Of a DNA stretch of 64,000 nt, positions 8,263-18,897 are shown one piece after another. The stretch comes from Oligoflexia bacterium (GTDB taxonomy: Bacteria > Bdellovibrionota > UBA1018), in contig JARLHE010000008.1 in the NCBI GenBank assembly GCA_031292385.1, forward strand, positions 1 to 64,000, in the 5' to 3' direction. Within the stretch, counting starts at the first letter, position 1; each line of letters opens with the position of its first letter. Under the pieces are notes generated by a model. The model was not told the origin of the DNA. It did no database searches and worked only from the letters and a program-made list of their open reading frames with translations. The position numbers and the translations under genes were made by a program.

Positions 8263-9344
8263 CGAGACTTCCTGACCAGGCTCAGCAGGGCCTCGCCCGC
8301 TTGAACGGCGTTCAACGCCGCGCCTTTCCGAAGATTGTCGGAGACGATCCAGAAATTAATGCCGTTTTCGACCGAAAAATCGCGCCGAATCCGTCCCACA
8401 TACACGGCATCGAGCCCGGTGCCGCTTTCGACTTTGGAGTCGGTACCCGCCATGCCCATAGGATAAATAAATTCCGCCGGATTGTCTTGGACGATCACGC
8501 CCGGCTGGCGGCGCAAAGCCTCGCGCGCGTCTTCCACGGTCAACGGGCGATCGAGCTCGACGTTCACCGATTCCCCATGGCAGGAGAATGTGGGCACGCG
8601 CACCGCGGTCGCGCTGATCCGAAGATCGGGCTCGTCGAGGATCTTTCGGCTCTCTTCGATGATTTTATGTTCTTCGCTCGTGTAAGCGTCGTACGTCCCG
8701 CCGCTGACAAAACCGCCGATTTGCGGGATGCAGTTGAACGCGAGCTGATGCTTGAACGCCTTCGGCGCCACATGCTTCTGGTTGAACAAGCCGATCGCCT
8801 GAGCGGACAGCTCTTCCATCGCGGCCGAGCCCGCGCCGCTGGCGCTTTGGTAAGTCGAAACCACGACGCGTTTCAACCCCCAGCGATCGCGCAAAGGCTT
8901 GAGCGCCATGACCAGCTGAACCGTCGAGCAATTTGGCCCCGAAAAAATGCGCTCACGCGGCGAGAGCTTGCTCAAATCCCCGCTCAAGCGTTTTTCGAGA
9001 AGTGCGCCGTTGATCTCCGGCACGAGAAGCGGGATATCCATTTCCATTCGATAAACCGCGGAATTATCGATGACCCAGGCGCCGGCACTGGCGGCCTCCA
9101 TCACCCATTCCTTTGAGATCGCATCGGAAGCATCGAAGAAGGCGATGTCAACGCCTGCGAAGCAGCCCTTTTTCAGGGCCTGACAGAGATACGTTTTTCC
9201 ACCGAATTGAATGCCCTTCCCCGCCGAACGAGGCGAGGCGAAAGGGATCAATTCGGATACCGGAAACTGACGATCCTCCAGAATTCCCAGAAGTTCCCTA
9301 CCGACCGCACCGGTAGCACCCACAACTGCCGTTCGTAAGCCCAT
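8259..9344 (-). CDS. asd: Aspartate-semialdehyde dehydrogenase
   Basis: 361 residues from ATG 9344. The enzyme reduces aspartyl phosphate to aspartate semialdehyde with NADPH, feeding lysine, diaminopimelate, threonine and methionine synthesis. Visible features are the Rossmann start VGATGAVGRELL, the catalytic cysteine in GPNCSTVQ (about residues 135-142), QSASGAG, and the C-terminal substrate-binding segments including VPTFSCHGESV. The frame is open seven codons further upstream, but homology begins at MGLRTAVVG. It follows pssA by 51 bases and its stop overlaps the start of the CFI-box gene as ATGA, which places a core amino-acid gene at the head of a surface-protein pair. Confidence 0.96.
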   Translation of the reverse strand: MGLRTAVVGATGAVGRELLGILEDRQFPVSELIPFASPRSAGKGIQFGGKTYLCQALKKGCFAGVDIAFFDASDAISKEWVMEAASAGAWVIDNSAVYRMEMDIPLLVPEINGALLEKRLSGDLSKLSPRERIFSGPNCSTVQLVMALKPLRDRWGLKRVVVSTYQSASGAGSAAMEELSAQAIGLFNQKHVAPKAFKHQLAFNCIPQIGGFVSGGTYDAYTSEEHKIIEESRKILDEPDLRISATAVRVPTFSCHGESVNVELDRPLTVEDAREALRRQPGVIVQDNPAEFIYPMGMAGTDSKVESGTGLDAVYVGRIRRDFSVENGINFWIVSDNLRKGAALNAVQAGEALLSLVRKSR

Positions 9345-9395
9345 AGATTTTGTCGTATGACACAACTTGGCTACGAAAGCACGCGCGGTCTCAAC

Positions 9396-10148
9396 TTAAT
9401 GCTGAGCGTCAATTTTCTCTTGACGCGCTGCAAGTCCCAAGGGCGAAGACCACCAACGGATCAGATTCCAAATCAGGCTCAAAATGACGTACGCGGAAAG
9501 AAGCAGGAACAGCGCCCATTCGGGCTTCGCGGCGATCAAAATCATCGAAAGCACGCCGATCATGAGAAAACCGAAACTTCCGCGCGAGCGCCAATTCAGC
9601 TCTTTAAACGACGGAAACGGAATCGTGCTCACCATCAGGCTCGCGAGCGCGAAAGTGAGCAGGAGCACGATCCAATGCGGGAACGATTCGAAATCGAAGT
9701 TTTGCAGGAAAATGATGAAGGTCGCAACAATTCCGGCCGCCATGGGAATCGGAAGCCCTTGGAAATAACCCTTGGGAAGCTTGTCGGTGGTGACGTTGAA
9801 ACGCGCCAAGCGAAGTGCGCCGCAAACCAGGTAGAGGAACGCCGCCAGCCAGCCCAAGCGCCCGAACGGCATCAGCGCCCACTGATGCAGCAAAATGGCC
9901 GGGGCCATGCCGAACGAGATGAGATCCGAAAGACTGTCGTACTCGACGCCGAACTGACTGGTCGCCTTGGCCAAGCGTGCGATGCGCCCGTCGAGCATAT
10001 CGAAAATCGCGGCCGCCAGGATCGCCCAGGAAGCGATCACGAAATCGCCCTGAATGGCCGCGATGATCGAATAAAAGCCGGAGAACATGTTCGCGGAGGT
10101 CACGAAGTTGGGGACGATGTAGATTTTTTTGATCTTCGTGGGCGGCAT
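9396..10148 (-). CDS. pssA: CDP-diacylglycerol--serine O-phosphatidyltransferase
   Basis: 250 residues. This membrane enzyme makes phosphatidylserine from CDP-diacylglycerol and serine, the precursor of phosphatidylethanolamine. The CDP-alcohol phosphotransferase motif DG-xx-AR-(x)8-G-xxx-D-xxx-D is intact at about residues 52-74 (DGRIAR ... GVEYDSLSD). About seven hydrophobic segments follow the basic N terminus (PPTKIKKIYIVPNF). It lies five bases downstream of tsaB in the cdsA-containing block, so CDP-diacylglycerol synthesis and use are encoded together. No phosphatidylserine decarboxylase gene is in the window. Confidence 0.95.
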   Translation of the reverse strand: MPPTKIKKIYIVPNFVTSANMFSGFYSIIAAIQGDFVIASWAILAAAIFDMLDGRIARLAKATSQFGVEYDSLSDLISFGMAPAILLHQWALMPFGRLGWLAAFLYLVCGALRLARFNVTTDKLPKGYFQGLPIPMAAGIVATFIIFLQNFDFESFPHWIVLLLTFALASLMVSTIPFPSFKELNWRSRGSFGFLMIGVLSMILIAAKPEWALFLLLSAYVILSLIWNLIRWWSSPLGLAARQEKIDAQH

Positions 10149-10153
10149 TGGGT

Positions 10154-10981
10154 TTACATACTGAAGTTCTGGGGCTTAAGCAAACCCGCCTTCAGCTTCA
10201 CCTCGGCATCGGACGCTCGCAGGTAGCGGGGATGCACCGCCAATGGAGATGCCGCAAAACCCGCTTTCCAGGCCTCAAATGAGATCATGCCGAGATACCG
10301 TCCTTGCACCTGATCGTAAAACGGAGCCGGCGGCTCGATCCGTTTTTTTTCCGACAATTTTTTCCAAGCCTCGGGATAGCGATGGCGCCCTTCGCCGACC
10401 GCAAGCCAATAACCATCGGACTTCGCGGCGACCGAAGCAACCAGCTCCGCCACCAGCTCCGATGGATCCATAACCGCTTCGCGAACGCCCTTTTGCGCTC
10501 CTTCGAGGTACTCCGGCGCGAAACTTCGCGAGACCGCCTTGGCTTTTCCCCAGAGGGCGAATAGCTCGCCCTTGGCGGCATCCGTCGCCGCGATCACGGT
10601 CGTGGCCTCCAGCGCCTTCTGCGACGCCAGCCAAAGGGAAGCGGGGCGCGCCAGGGCCGCGAGGCTCGAAACCCCGATCAAAGGCTTACTCATCGAATGC
10701 GCGAGCGTCCGGGCCGTCGTCACGCCGATACGCAAGCCGGTGAAACTGCCAGGCCCCGTTCCGACCGAAAACAAATCCACATCGGATAACTTCCATCTCG
10801 CGGATTCCAAAACCTGGTGGATTCCCCAGAGCAGACGCTCCGAGTGTTTCGAATCGACATTGAGACTCCACTCGCCCACCAGCCGGACATCGGGCCATTC
10901 GGAGTCGGGCTGATCCCACTCGAGCGCGACGATCGCGCCCGCCTTGGAAGAGGTGTCCCAGCCGAGGAGTTTGATGCTCAC
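10154..10981 (-). CDS. tsaB: tRNA threonylcarbamoyladenosine biosynthesis protein TsaB
   Basis: 275 residues, starting at GTG 10981. TsaB is the inactive paralogue that partners TsaD and TsaE in making t6A37 on ANN-decoding tRNAs. The ASKHA-fold N-terminal signature LGWDTSS and the family block GTGPGSFTGLRIGVT (about residues 73-87) are clear. The N-terminal domain carries an acidic insertion (EWDQPDSEWPD) compared with short TsaB forms. It is separated by 11 bases from rseP and 5 from pssA, so it belongs to the same operon. A full-length tsaD is not in the window. Confidence 0.92.
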   Translation of the reverse strand: MSIKLLGWDTSSKAGAIVALEWDQPDSEWPDVRLVGEWSLNVDSKHSERLLWGIHQVLESARWKLSDVDLFSVGTGPGSFTGLRIGVTTARTLAHSMSKPLIGVSSLAALARPASLWLASQKALEATTVIAATDAAKGELFALWGKAKAVSRSFAPEYLEGAQKGVREAVMDPSELVAELVASVAAKSDGYWLAVGEGRHRYPEAWKKLSEKKRIEPPAPFYDQVQGRYLGMISFEAWKAGFAASPLAVHPRYLRASDAEVKLKAGLLKPQNFSM

Positions 10982-10992
10982 GCCTTCAGTCT

Positions 10993-12639
10993 CTAAAAAC
11001 TGGCAAGACGGGCGATATCGTTTTTCAGCACGATGCCCATCAGCGCGAGAATTAAAACCAAACCGACACTTTGGATGATTTCCATCTGGCGCAAGGTCAG
11101 CGGACGCCCGCGGAGGCTTTCAAGCGCCAGCAAAACGATGTGGCCCCCATCCAGCACCGGGACCGGAAACAAATTCAAAACGCCGAGACCGATCGAAAGA
11201 ATCGACATCGTCGACAGAAACGTGACCAGGCCGCGCGCCAGGGATTCGCCGGCGATCTTGCCGATCAGGATCGGGCCACCGAGCGTGCCCAGCGAAACTT
11301 CACCCGTGAACATTTTGCCGAGCGAGACGAGATTGCGCCAGGTGAAGGTCACCACGCGTTCGGTGCCTTTGTACAAAAGGGTGAAGGGATTCAAAATCCG
11401 CTCGACGACGGTTTCGGGCTCGGCCATCACGAGCATCGGCACGACGCCGACCGTGTACTGAGTCACGGTCTTCATCTCCGGATCCTTGGTTTGCGTCCGC
11501 GTCGGGGTGATTTCCTCCGCGATGATCTTGCCATTGCGCTCCCAACGAAGCGGGATCCGTCCTAATTTTTCGCCAGTCTGCTGCACCAGATCGCGCAGCT
11601 GCATGAAACTTTGGACATCCGTGGAACCCACGCCTACAAGGCGATCGCCCTTCTGCACGCCCGCTGCTTCGGCCGGAGATTTAGCCACCGTCTTGTCGAC
11701 AAACAGCTCGGAAGAATAAAGACCCCACGCCTGAGCGGGCGTTTGCGCGTCCGCTGATTTCTTCGTAGATTTCTGCAGGGAAGCCGTCCGCTCGGCGGCG
11801 CTGCCTTGCGCGCCATTCTTCAGGAAGCGAATTTCGATCGGCGAGCCCGCCGGCGCCAGCTGATAAAGCCGATCGATTTCTTCCCAATCCTTCACGGGCT
11901 GATGCGCGAATTCGACGATTAAATCACCCGTGCCGATGCCGGCTTTCGCGGCGATCGATTCAGGATCGGAAACTCCCGTCGTATTTCCGCGCGCCATCGG
12001 CATCATGCCGTCGACATCGCCCACGTCGGTCGCTTCCCCGTAAACCGAAAACCCGCGCTCAGCCGAAGGAACTACCTGAACATTCTCGATCGCTCCGTTT
12101 AAGTGGCGGACCTGAAGCGAGACCGGTTTACCGGGGCTTTCGGCGATCACGCCTTCGATTTGCTCGTAGCGCTTGACGGGCTTGGACTGGACCAGAAGAA
12201 CGCGATCGCCGCTGTGCAGACCGGCCTTTTCGGCCGCCGAGCCATGCACCACGCGGCCGATGACGTTCGCCGCCTGCGGTTCGCCGATGGCGAGAACGCT
12301 CATGAAAATCAGAATCGCTAAAATGAAATTGAAAAGCGGGCCGCCCACGAAAATGAAAAACCGCTTCCAGGGGGCCTGGCGATGAAGCGCGCGACGGGAT
12401 TCCGCTTCCGATAAAGGCGCGTCCCGATCTTCACCTAAGAGCTTGACGTAACCCCCGAGCGGCACGGCCGAAACCCGAAGCTCGGTCTCGCCCAGTTGCT
12501 TGCTCCAAAGCTTGGGGCCGAAACCGATCGAGAATATCTCCGCTTTGACTCCGAAAAGACGGGCGAAAATATAATGCCCAAACTCATGAAACACGACCAG
12601 CGGGCATAGGATGATCAAAAAGCCGATCACAGACATCAT
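10993..12639 (-). CDS. rseP: Site-2 intramembrane metalloprotease of the RseP family
   Basis: 548 residues, longer than E. coli RseP (450). It cleaves transmembrane substrates such as anti-sigma factors and leftover signal peptides in the inner membrane. The zinc motif HEFGH lies in the first helix at about residues 18-22, and the second active-site motif is LDGGH near residue 495. Two PDZ domains lie in the periplasmic part (about 125-215 and 330-400), with a charged, low-complexity insertion between them (TKKSADAQTPAQ). The start has two consecutive ATGs (12639, 12636). It lies between cdsA and tsaB. In many bacteria dxr sits next to rseP and cdsA, but here it does not. Confidence 0.94.
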   Translation of the reverse strand: MMSVIGFLIILCPLVVFHEFGHYIFARLFGVKAEIFSIGFGPKLWSKQLGETELRVSAVPLGGYVKLLGEDRDAPLSEAESRRALHRQAPWKRFFIFVGGPLFNFILAILIFMSVLAIGEPQAANVIGRVVHGSAAEKAGLHSGDRVLLVQSKPVKRYEQIEGVIAESPGKPVSLQVRHLNGAIENVQVVPSAERGFSVYGEATDVGDVDGMMPMARGNTTGVSDPESIAAKAGIGTGDLIVEFAHQPVKDWEEIDRLYQLAPAGSPIEIRFLKNGAQGSAAERTASLQKSTKKSADAQTPAQAWGLYSSELFVDKTVAKSPAEAAGVQKGDRLVGVGSTDVQSFMQLRDLVQQTGEKLGRIPLRWERNGKIIAEEITPTRTQTKDPEMKTVTQYTVGVVPMLVMAEPETVVERILNPFTLLYKGTERVVTFTWRNLVSLGKMFTGEVSLGTLGGPILIGKIAGESLARGLVTFLSTMSILSIGLGVLNLFPVPVLDGGHIVLLALESLRGRPLTLRQMEIIQSVGLVLILALMGIVLKNDIARLASF

Positions 12640-12665
12640 AGCGTGGCGCCTCTATATTGGGCTCT

Positions 12666-13490
12666 TTAGCCCTGGAAGATACGTATACAAGCATACATGA
12701 CCGGCAAACTAAAAACCACGCCGTCAAAACGGTCTAAAAAGCCGCCATGACCCGGTAAAATGGAGCCTGAGTCCTTCTTGCCATACGCCCGCTTCAGGAA
12801 GCTTTCGCAAAGATCCCCGACCTGGGAGGCAATCCCCACGATAAGAGGGATAAAGAACGCGCCCAGCCAATGAAGTTCGTGAAAAATCAAAAGCTTATAA
12901 AGAATCGTGATCACTACGCCGCCGATGAGCCCCCCTTCGGCGCCTTCGATCGATTTTTTGGGGCTGATCAGAGGATAAAGCTTATGCCGGCCAAAGCGTT
13001 TGCCCACGAAGTAAGCGACCACGTCATCGGCCCAAACAATGAAAAAGAAAAGCATCGTCCACTTAACGCCGCTGACCGAAGCGTGAATATCAGTCAGGTA
13101 AGTCGGCATCATGATCAAATAAATGACGCCGAAAAGGGAGTACATCAACTCCTTGAAGTGACCGAAAAACGTTTCGTCGTTATGCCGCTCGGCGGTAAGC
13201 AGATAGTAACCGAAGAGCGCCAAAAAGCAGAAGACCGTCAGCTCGAATTGGCTCTTCGAAAAAATCATGTTGGCCATGCCGACAATCCAAGCGAGACAAA
13301 GCAGGGCGTAGCGCTTTTCCTGAGCGTCCTGCTGCTCGAAGACCATGCCGGCGAATTCGTGGACCATCGCCAAGGATAAAATCGTCGCAAGAAGGCAGAT
13401 GCCGACCCATCCGCCGAAAAGAATCAGGCCGACCAGAACCGCTGCGCCGACCACTCCAGTAAGAACCCGCTTTTGCAGCTCCTCGGTCAT
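12666..13490 (-). CDS. cdsA: Phosphatidate cytidylyltransferase
   Basis: 274 residues. CdsA makes CDP-diacylglycerol from phosphatidate and CTP at the inner membrane, the branch point of phospholipid synthesis. The family signature near the C terminus is present: SFLKRAYGKKDSGSILPGHG, followed by GFLDRFD at about residues 225-255. Around eight hydrophobic segments are visible. It begins 12 bases after uppS ends and is followed by rseP after 26 bases, the common bacterial order. Confidence 0.95.
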   Translation of the reverse strand: MTEELQKRVLTGVVGAAVLVGLILFGGWVGICLLATILSLAMVHEFAGMVFEQQDAQEKRYALLCLAWIVGMANMIFSKSQFELTVFCFLALFGYYLLTAERHNDETFFGHFKELMYSLFGVIYLIMMPTYLTDIHASVSGVKWTMLFFFIVWADDVVAYFVGKRFGRHKLYPLISPKKSIEGAEGGLIGGVVITILYKLLIFHELHWLGAFFIPLIVGIASQVGDLCESFLKRAYGKKDSGSILPGHGGFLDRFDGVVFSLPVMYACIRIFQG

Positions 13491-13502
13491 CGATTTGAAT
13501 CC

Positions 13503-14300
13503 TCAACAAAGCTCGAGAGATATGGAAGGCAGAAGAGGCTGCGCGTTTTGACCGACTGGCGGCTTGCTCGTAGCCTTGGGCTCCGGTACCGAGCCGAATC
13601 GCCGCTCTCGCGAAGCGTAGTCATTAACCGCCCGCACCAGGTGGGCAACTTCGAAATCCGGCCAACAAGCATCCTCGAAGTATAGCTCCGCGTAAGCGGC
13701 CTGCCACAAAAGAAAATTGCTGACTCGCATTTCGCCGCTGGTACGGATCAAAAGATCGACCTCCGCCTGGTCGCCCATTTCAGCGGTCCAGAGGTAATGC
13801 TCCATCAGGTCTTCGTTCATTTCTTCGGGCTTGCGCCGGCCGCGTGCCACGTCTTCGGCGAAAAGCTTCGCCGCGCGCGCCAGTTCCCGCCGCGCGCCGT
13901 AAGAAACCGCGAAAGTAAGCTGAAGGCCCGTATTGCCCGAAAGCCGCTGGGTCGTCTTATCGATCACTTCACGCAAATCCGGCGAAAGCCGCTCTACCTC
14001 GCCAATCACCCGAAAGCGGATATTTCTGCGATGAAGCTCATCGGCTTCACGGACCAGGTATTTCTTGAGAAGGCGCCAGAGCACCGCGATTTCCTGCTCC
14101 GGACGGGACCAGTTTTCGGTTGAAAACGCATAAAGGGTAAGCGCCTTGATGCCCAGGCGATCCGCTTCGCGCACAACCGGCTTAACACGCCCGCAGCCGC
14201 GAATATGGCCGAACACACGTGGACGCCCTTTTTGCTGCGCCCAACGGCCGTTGCCGTCCATAATGATCGCGACGTGTCGCGGAACCGCCCCCACTGCCAT
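13503..14300 (-). CDS. uppS: Undecaprenyl diphosphate synthase (cis-prenyltransferase)
   Basis: 265 residues. It extends farnesyl diphosphate with isopentenyl units in cis to make the C55 lipid carrier for peptidoglycan and O-antigen. The catalytic aspartate is in VAIIMDGNGRWAQ near the N terminus. Other blocks are YAFSTENWSRP at about residues 67-77 and RTSGEMRVSNFLLWQ with AELYF at about 195-220. The C-terminal 30 residues (VPEPKATSKPPVGQ onward) extend past the usual end and look unstructured. It abuts frr with no gap. Confidence 0.96.
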   Translation of the reverse strand: MAVGAVPRHVAIIMDGNGRWAQQKGRPRVFGHIRGCGRVKPVVREADRLGIKALTLYAFSTENWSRPEQEIAVLWRLLKKYLVREADELHRRNIRFRVIGEVERLSPDLREVIDKTTQRLSGNTGLQLTFAVSYGARRELARAAKLFAEDVARGRRKPEEMNEDLMEHYLWTAEMGDQAEVDLLIRTSGEMRVSNFLLWQAAYAELYFEDACWPDFEVAHLVRAVNDYASRERRFGSVPEPKATSKPPVGQNAQPLLPSISLELC

Positions 14301-14858
14301 TTAAATCGTGATGATCTCTTTTTCTTTGGCTGCTACGACTTTATCGACTTCGGCAACCTTTTCATCGGTTTTCTTCTGAACCAGATCCAAGGATTTCTTG
14401 GCCTCGTCTTCCGACACGGTCTTCGCCTTTTCCTGCTTTTTCACTTCTTCATTGGCGTCACGGCGGTGATTGCGGACGGCGACCTTGGTTTCTTCGCCCA
14501 TTTTCTTCACTAACTTCACCATGTCTTTGCGACGCTCTTCGGTCATCGGAGGCAAAGGAATGCGAATCACCTTGCCGTCATTCTGGGGCGTCAGGCCGAT
14601 GTTCGCGGCCAGAATCGCCTTTTCGATGGCTCCGATGATCCCTTGCTCCCAAGGGGAAACCTGGATCGTGCGCGCATCCGGCGTCGTCACGTTGGCGACT
14701 TGATTGAGCGGCACGCTTGATCCGTAATAATCGACATGGACCGGCTCGACGAGCGCGGTCGATGCGCGCCCGGTGCGGACCTTCGCCAAGTCCCCTTTCA
14801 AGGACTGGATGCTTTTATCCATATTTTGGGTCATTGAATCGATAATTTCTTTCGACAT
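14301..14858 (-). CDS. frr: Ribosome recycling factor
   Basis: 185 residues, the standard length. With EF-G it splits the post-termination ribosome. Typical blocks are KGDLAKVRTGRAS at about residues 21-33, VDYYGSSVPLNQVANV, IQVSPWEQ and, in the second half of the hairpin, RIPLPPMTEERRKDMVKLVK. The gene lies between pyrH (9 bases) and uppS (adjacent) in the classical order. The ribosome site AAGGAGCG lies just upstream of the ATG. Confidence 0.97.
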   Translation of the reverse strand: MSKEIIDSMTQNMDKSIQSLKGDLAKVRTGRASTALVEPVHVDYYGSSVPLNQVANVTTPDARTIQVSPWEQGIIGAIEKAILAANIGLTPQNDGKVIRIPLPPMTEERRKDMVKLVKKMGEETKVAVRNHRRDANEEVKKQEKAKTVSEDEAKKSLDLVQKKTDEKVAEVDKVVAAKEKEIITI

Positions 14859-14867
14859 GGACGCTCC

Positions 14868-16221
<1,354 letters not shown>

Positions 16222-16232
16222 TATGGCCTCAC

Positions 16233-17153
16233 TTATTTCTTTTTCTTTACGGCAGTTGGAGCAGCGGCAGGAGCAGCGGCTTTCTCGGCGGCAGGCTCGG
16301 CCTTCGCCTCTTCCGTAACCACGGTTTCGTCAACGGATTCGGCAGCTTCAATATCAGCTTCGTCAATCCCCTGAAGATCGATGTCGCCTTCGAAGCGCGA
16401 AACCTTCTTTTCGCCTTCTTCTTCAGCGCGGGACGCATCGGCCACTTCTTGCGCACGAAGTTTTTCTTGGAAAGTGTTCGCGCCTTCGATGCAGCTGTCG
16501 GCGATCAAGCGAGCGAACAGGCGAATCGAGCGAATCGCGTCGTCATTGCCCGGAATGACAAAGTCGATATTGGAGGGGTCACAGTTCGTGTCCACCACCG
16601 CGATCGAAGGAATGCCCAATTTCTTAGCCTCCTTAACGGCAATGTGTTCCTTCTCGGTGTCGATCACGAAGATCGCGCCCGGAAGCTTCTTCATATCCTG
16701 GATGCCGCCGAGCGACTTCTGGAGCTTCTCGAGCTCGCGGTCGTAACGGGACTGCTCCTTCTTAGGCACATCAGCCCATTCCGAAGAATTTTTCAAGGCT
16801 TCGATTTTCTTCAAGCGATCGATCGAAGCTTTAACGGTCTGGTAGTTCGTGAGCATGCCGCCCAACCAACGGTTGGTGACGTGGTACATGCCGGCGCGTT
16901 GAGCCTCTTCCTCGACGACTTCTTTGGCTTGTTTCTTCGTGCCGACGAACAAAACTTTTTTGCCTTCGGAGGTGACCTTCGAAGCGAAGGCGCACGCTGC
17001 GCGGGCGGAATCGACCGTCTTTTGCAGGTCGATGATATAGATGCCGTTGCGGGCACCGAAAACGTACGGCTTCATTTTGGGATTCCAACGGCGGGTCTGA
17101 TGGCCGAAGTGGACACCCGATTCGAGCAATTCGCGCATCGTAATAGCAGGCAT
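16233..17153 (-). CDS. rpsB: 30S ribosomal protein S2
   Basis: 306 residues. Typical S2 blocks are [20 protein letters not shown] at the N terminus, [29 protein letters not shown] and AVVDTNCDP with VIPGNDDA. The C-terminal 60 residues or so are an extra acidic then Ala/Pro/Lys-rich tail (ending TAVKKKK), longer than in E. coli (241). The start has a good ribosome site AAGGAG. It heads the long reverse block. The 281-base gap upstream could hold the promoter and a regulatory leader. Confidence 0.97.
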   Translation of the reverse strand: MPAITMRELLESGVHFGHQTRRWNPKMKPYVFGARNGIYIIDLQKTVDSARAACAFASKVTSEGKKVLFVGTKKQAKEVVEEEAQRAGMYHVTNRWLGGMLTNYQTVKASIDRLKKIEALKNSSEWADVPKKEQSRYDRELEKLQKSLGGIQDMKKLPGAIFVIDTEKEHIAVKEAKKLGIPSIAVVDTNCDPSNIDFVIPGNDDAIRSIRLFARLIADSCIEGANTFQEKLRAQEVADASRAEEEGEKKVSRFEGDIDLQGIDEADIEAAESVDETVVTEEAKAEPAAEKAAAPAAAPTAVKKKK

Positions 17154-17401
17154 GAATGAGACTCCTTAAATACAAAGGCGGAGAGCGCAAAGAACCAGAA
17201 ATACTGATTGAATGCAAACTGCCGCGGTTCTTGAAGCTTCCGTCGGCCGAAAAACCACTTCCCGGCTCTGTCCGCTTCCCTCCACCCCAATGACCCGGCT
17301 GTCTCCCATTTTCGGGGTACTTTCGGGCACCACGTAGACTGGGGTGTGTGTGATGCCTCGTGTTCTAACGGGAGGCAGACCTTAAATCAACTCGAAACTT
17401 G

Positions 17402-17429
17402 CCTATAAACGGTCTATGATCGGCGACAA
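17402..17429 (-). promoter_or_regulatory. Possible rpsB promoter in the divergent gap
   Basis: On the reverse strand TTGTCG (17424-17429) and TATAGG (17402-17407) are 16 bases apart and face rpsB, leaving a leader of about 240 bases. The gap 17154-17434 contains no gene; such a long leader would fit S2 autoregulation, but no known leader fold was confirmed. Confidence 0.3.
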
Positions 17430-17434
17430 TACCT

Positions 17435-18022
17435 ATGCAAAACTCAAAATGGCTCCCTTGGGCAATTATCGGCATCGTCATAGTCGTCATCGCCGGATGG
17501 TTTATATCGACCGGCAATCAAATGGTTGCCCTGAACGAAGGGGTCCAGGCTCAATGGGGGCAGGTGGAAAACGTCTATCAGCGGCGTGCCGACCTCATCC
17601 CGAACCTGGTCAATACCGTCAAGGGTTACGCGAAGCACGAAGCGGATGTCCTTGAAAAGGTGACCGAAGCTCGCTCCCACGTAGGGCAAATCCGGGTCAA
17701 CGCGGATAAACCTGAGTCGCTCCAGGCGTTTGAACAAGCTCAAGGACAACTCTCAAGCGCCCTGAGCCGCCTCATGGTCGTGGCCGAGAAGTACCCGGAT
17801 TTAAAGGCCAACACCAATTTCCAGGAGCTTCAATCGCAGCTCGAGGGAACCGAGAACCGCATCGCGGTCGAGCGGAAGCGTTTTAATGAAAGCGCCCAAA
17901 ACTATAACGTTTATATCCGGCAGTTTCCCGCAAGCATGGTGGCGTCCTTCCGCGGGTTCCAACCCAAACCCTACTTCCAGGCCGCAGCCGGGGCCAACAC
18001 CGCCCCGAAGGTGGAGTTCTAA
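17435..18022 (+). CDS. LemA family membrane protein
   Basis: 195 residues. An N-terminal transmembrane segment (about 7-24, WAIIGIVIVVIAGWFI) is followed by the LemA signature VQAQWGQVENVYQRRADLIP and then NLVNTVKGYAKHE. The remainder is a helical bundle, including FQELQSQLEGTENRIAVERK and the family end RQFPASMVASFRGF. LemA proteins are anchored in the inner membrane and their biochemical role is not settled. They are very often encoded with TPM-domain proteins, as here, where two follow. No strong ribosome site is seen at the ATG. Confidence 0.92.
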   Translation: MQNSKWLPWAIIGIVIVVIAGWFISTGNQMVALNEGVQAQWGQVENVYQRRADLIPNLVNTVKGYAKHEADVLEKVTEARSHVGQIRVNADKPESLQAFEQAQGQLSSALSRLMVVAEKYPDLKANTNFQELQSQLEGTENRIAVERKRFNESAQNYNVYIRQFPASMVASFRGFQPKPYFQAAAGANTAPKVEF

Positions 18023-18030
18023 ACAGCCTC

Positions 18031-18897
18031 ATGCGGAATTTCCTACTGGCCGCGCTTGCAGCCGCCTCGATCTTCACCGGAGCTTGGGCGCATGCTGCCC
18101 CGCCGCCTATTCCGCCAGCGCCGGCTCAATACGTCTATGACGAGCCCCACGCTTTGCCGAAAGCCACCGCATCGGCGGTGGATGCGCTGCTCATCGAGCA
18201 TGATCGCGCAACGGGTCAGCAAATCCTGGTCGCGATTTTCAATAGTCTGCAGGGCGAAGAGCTCAATGACCGGACGAACGAGATTTTTCGAAAATGGGGA
18301 ATCGGCCAGCGCGGCAAAGACAACGGCGCGTTGCTCGCGATCTTCTGGAACGACCACCAAGCTCGCATCGAAGTGGGCTACGGCCTTGAAGATACCCTCA
18401 CCGACGCCCACTCCAAACGCATCCTCACGGATTTTCTGATCCCGGAGCTGAAAGCCGGACACCCGGAACGAGCGATTCCAATGGCCGTTTACCAAATGCT
18501 CGTCACGCTCGACAGCCCGCTGATCACCAACGGTCTTGCCGACCGTATTTTGCGCGGAGAAGGGCGGTTTCGCGGTGATTGGACCGAGGTCAGCAACGCT
18601 CCCATGGCGCACGGCTGGTGGGTATGGCTTGTTTTGGGCTTCATCCTCATGACGATTGTCGGCAATATTCTCACCTCCGCCGAAGCGCACTTCACAGGGG
18701 CCGGCTGGTACCGGCCTCGACCGTGGCAACGCAAGCAGTGGAGCGACGGCATCAGCAGTTCGCTTCCTTTTTTGATTACATTTTTGGGATCTGGCCGGGG
18801 CGATCGAGGTTGGGGTGACAGGGGAGGCGGAAACGGCGGTGGCTTTTTGGGTGGCGGCGGATCATCCGGCGGCGGAGGTGCAAGTGGCAGCTGGTGA
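18031..18897 (+). CDS. TPM-domain membrane protein (YgcG type)
   Basis: 288 residues. A signal peptide (about 1-22, ending AHA) precedes a TPM domain at about residues 35-170: YVYDEPHALP, IFRKWGIGQRGKDNGALLAIF and RIEVGYGLEDTLTDA. A transmembrane segment follows at about 193-212 (WWVWLVLGFILMTIVGNIL). The tail is glycine-rich (GGGNGGGF, GGGGSSGGGGASGSW), as usual for YgcG-like proteins. TPM proteins are linked to membrane protein quality control and photosystem II repair in chloroplasts; their bacterial role is unclear. The gene is part of a lemA-TPM-TPM operon. Confidence 0.88.
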   Translation: MRNFLLAALAAASIFTGAWAHAAPPPIPPAPAQYVYDEPHALPKATASAVDALLIEHDRATGQQILVAIFNSLQGEELNDRTNEIFRKWGIGQRGKDNGALLAIFWNDHQARIEVGYGLEDTLTDAHSKRILTDFLIPELKAGHPERAIPMAVYQMLVTLDSPLITNGLADRILRGEGRFRGDWTEVSNAPMAHGWWVWLVLGFILMTIVGNILTSAEAHFTGAGWYRPRPWQRKQWSDGISSSLPFLITFLGSGRGDRGWGDRGGGNGGGFLGGGGSSGGGGASGSW

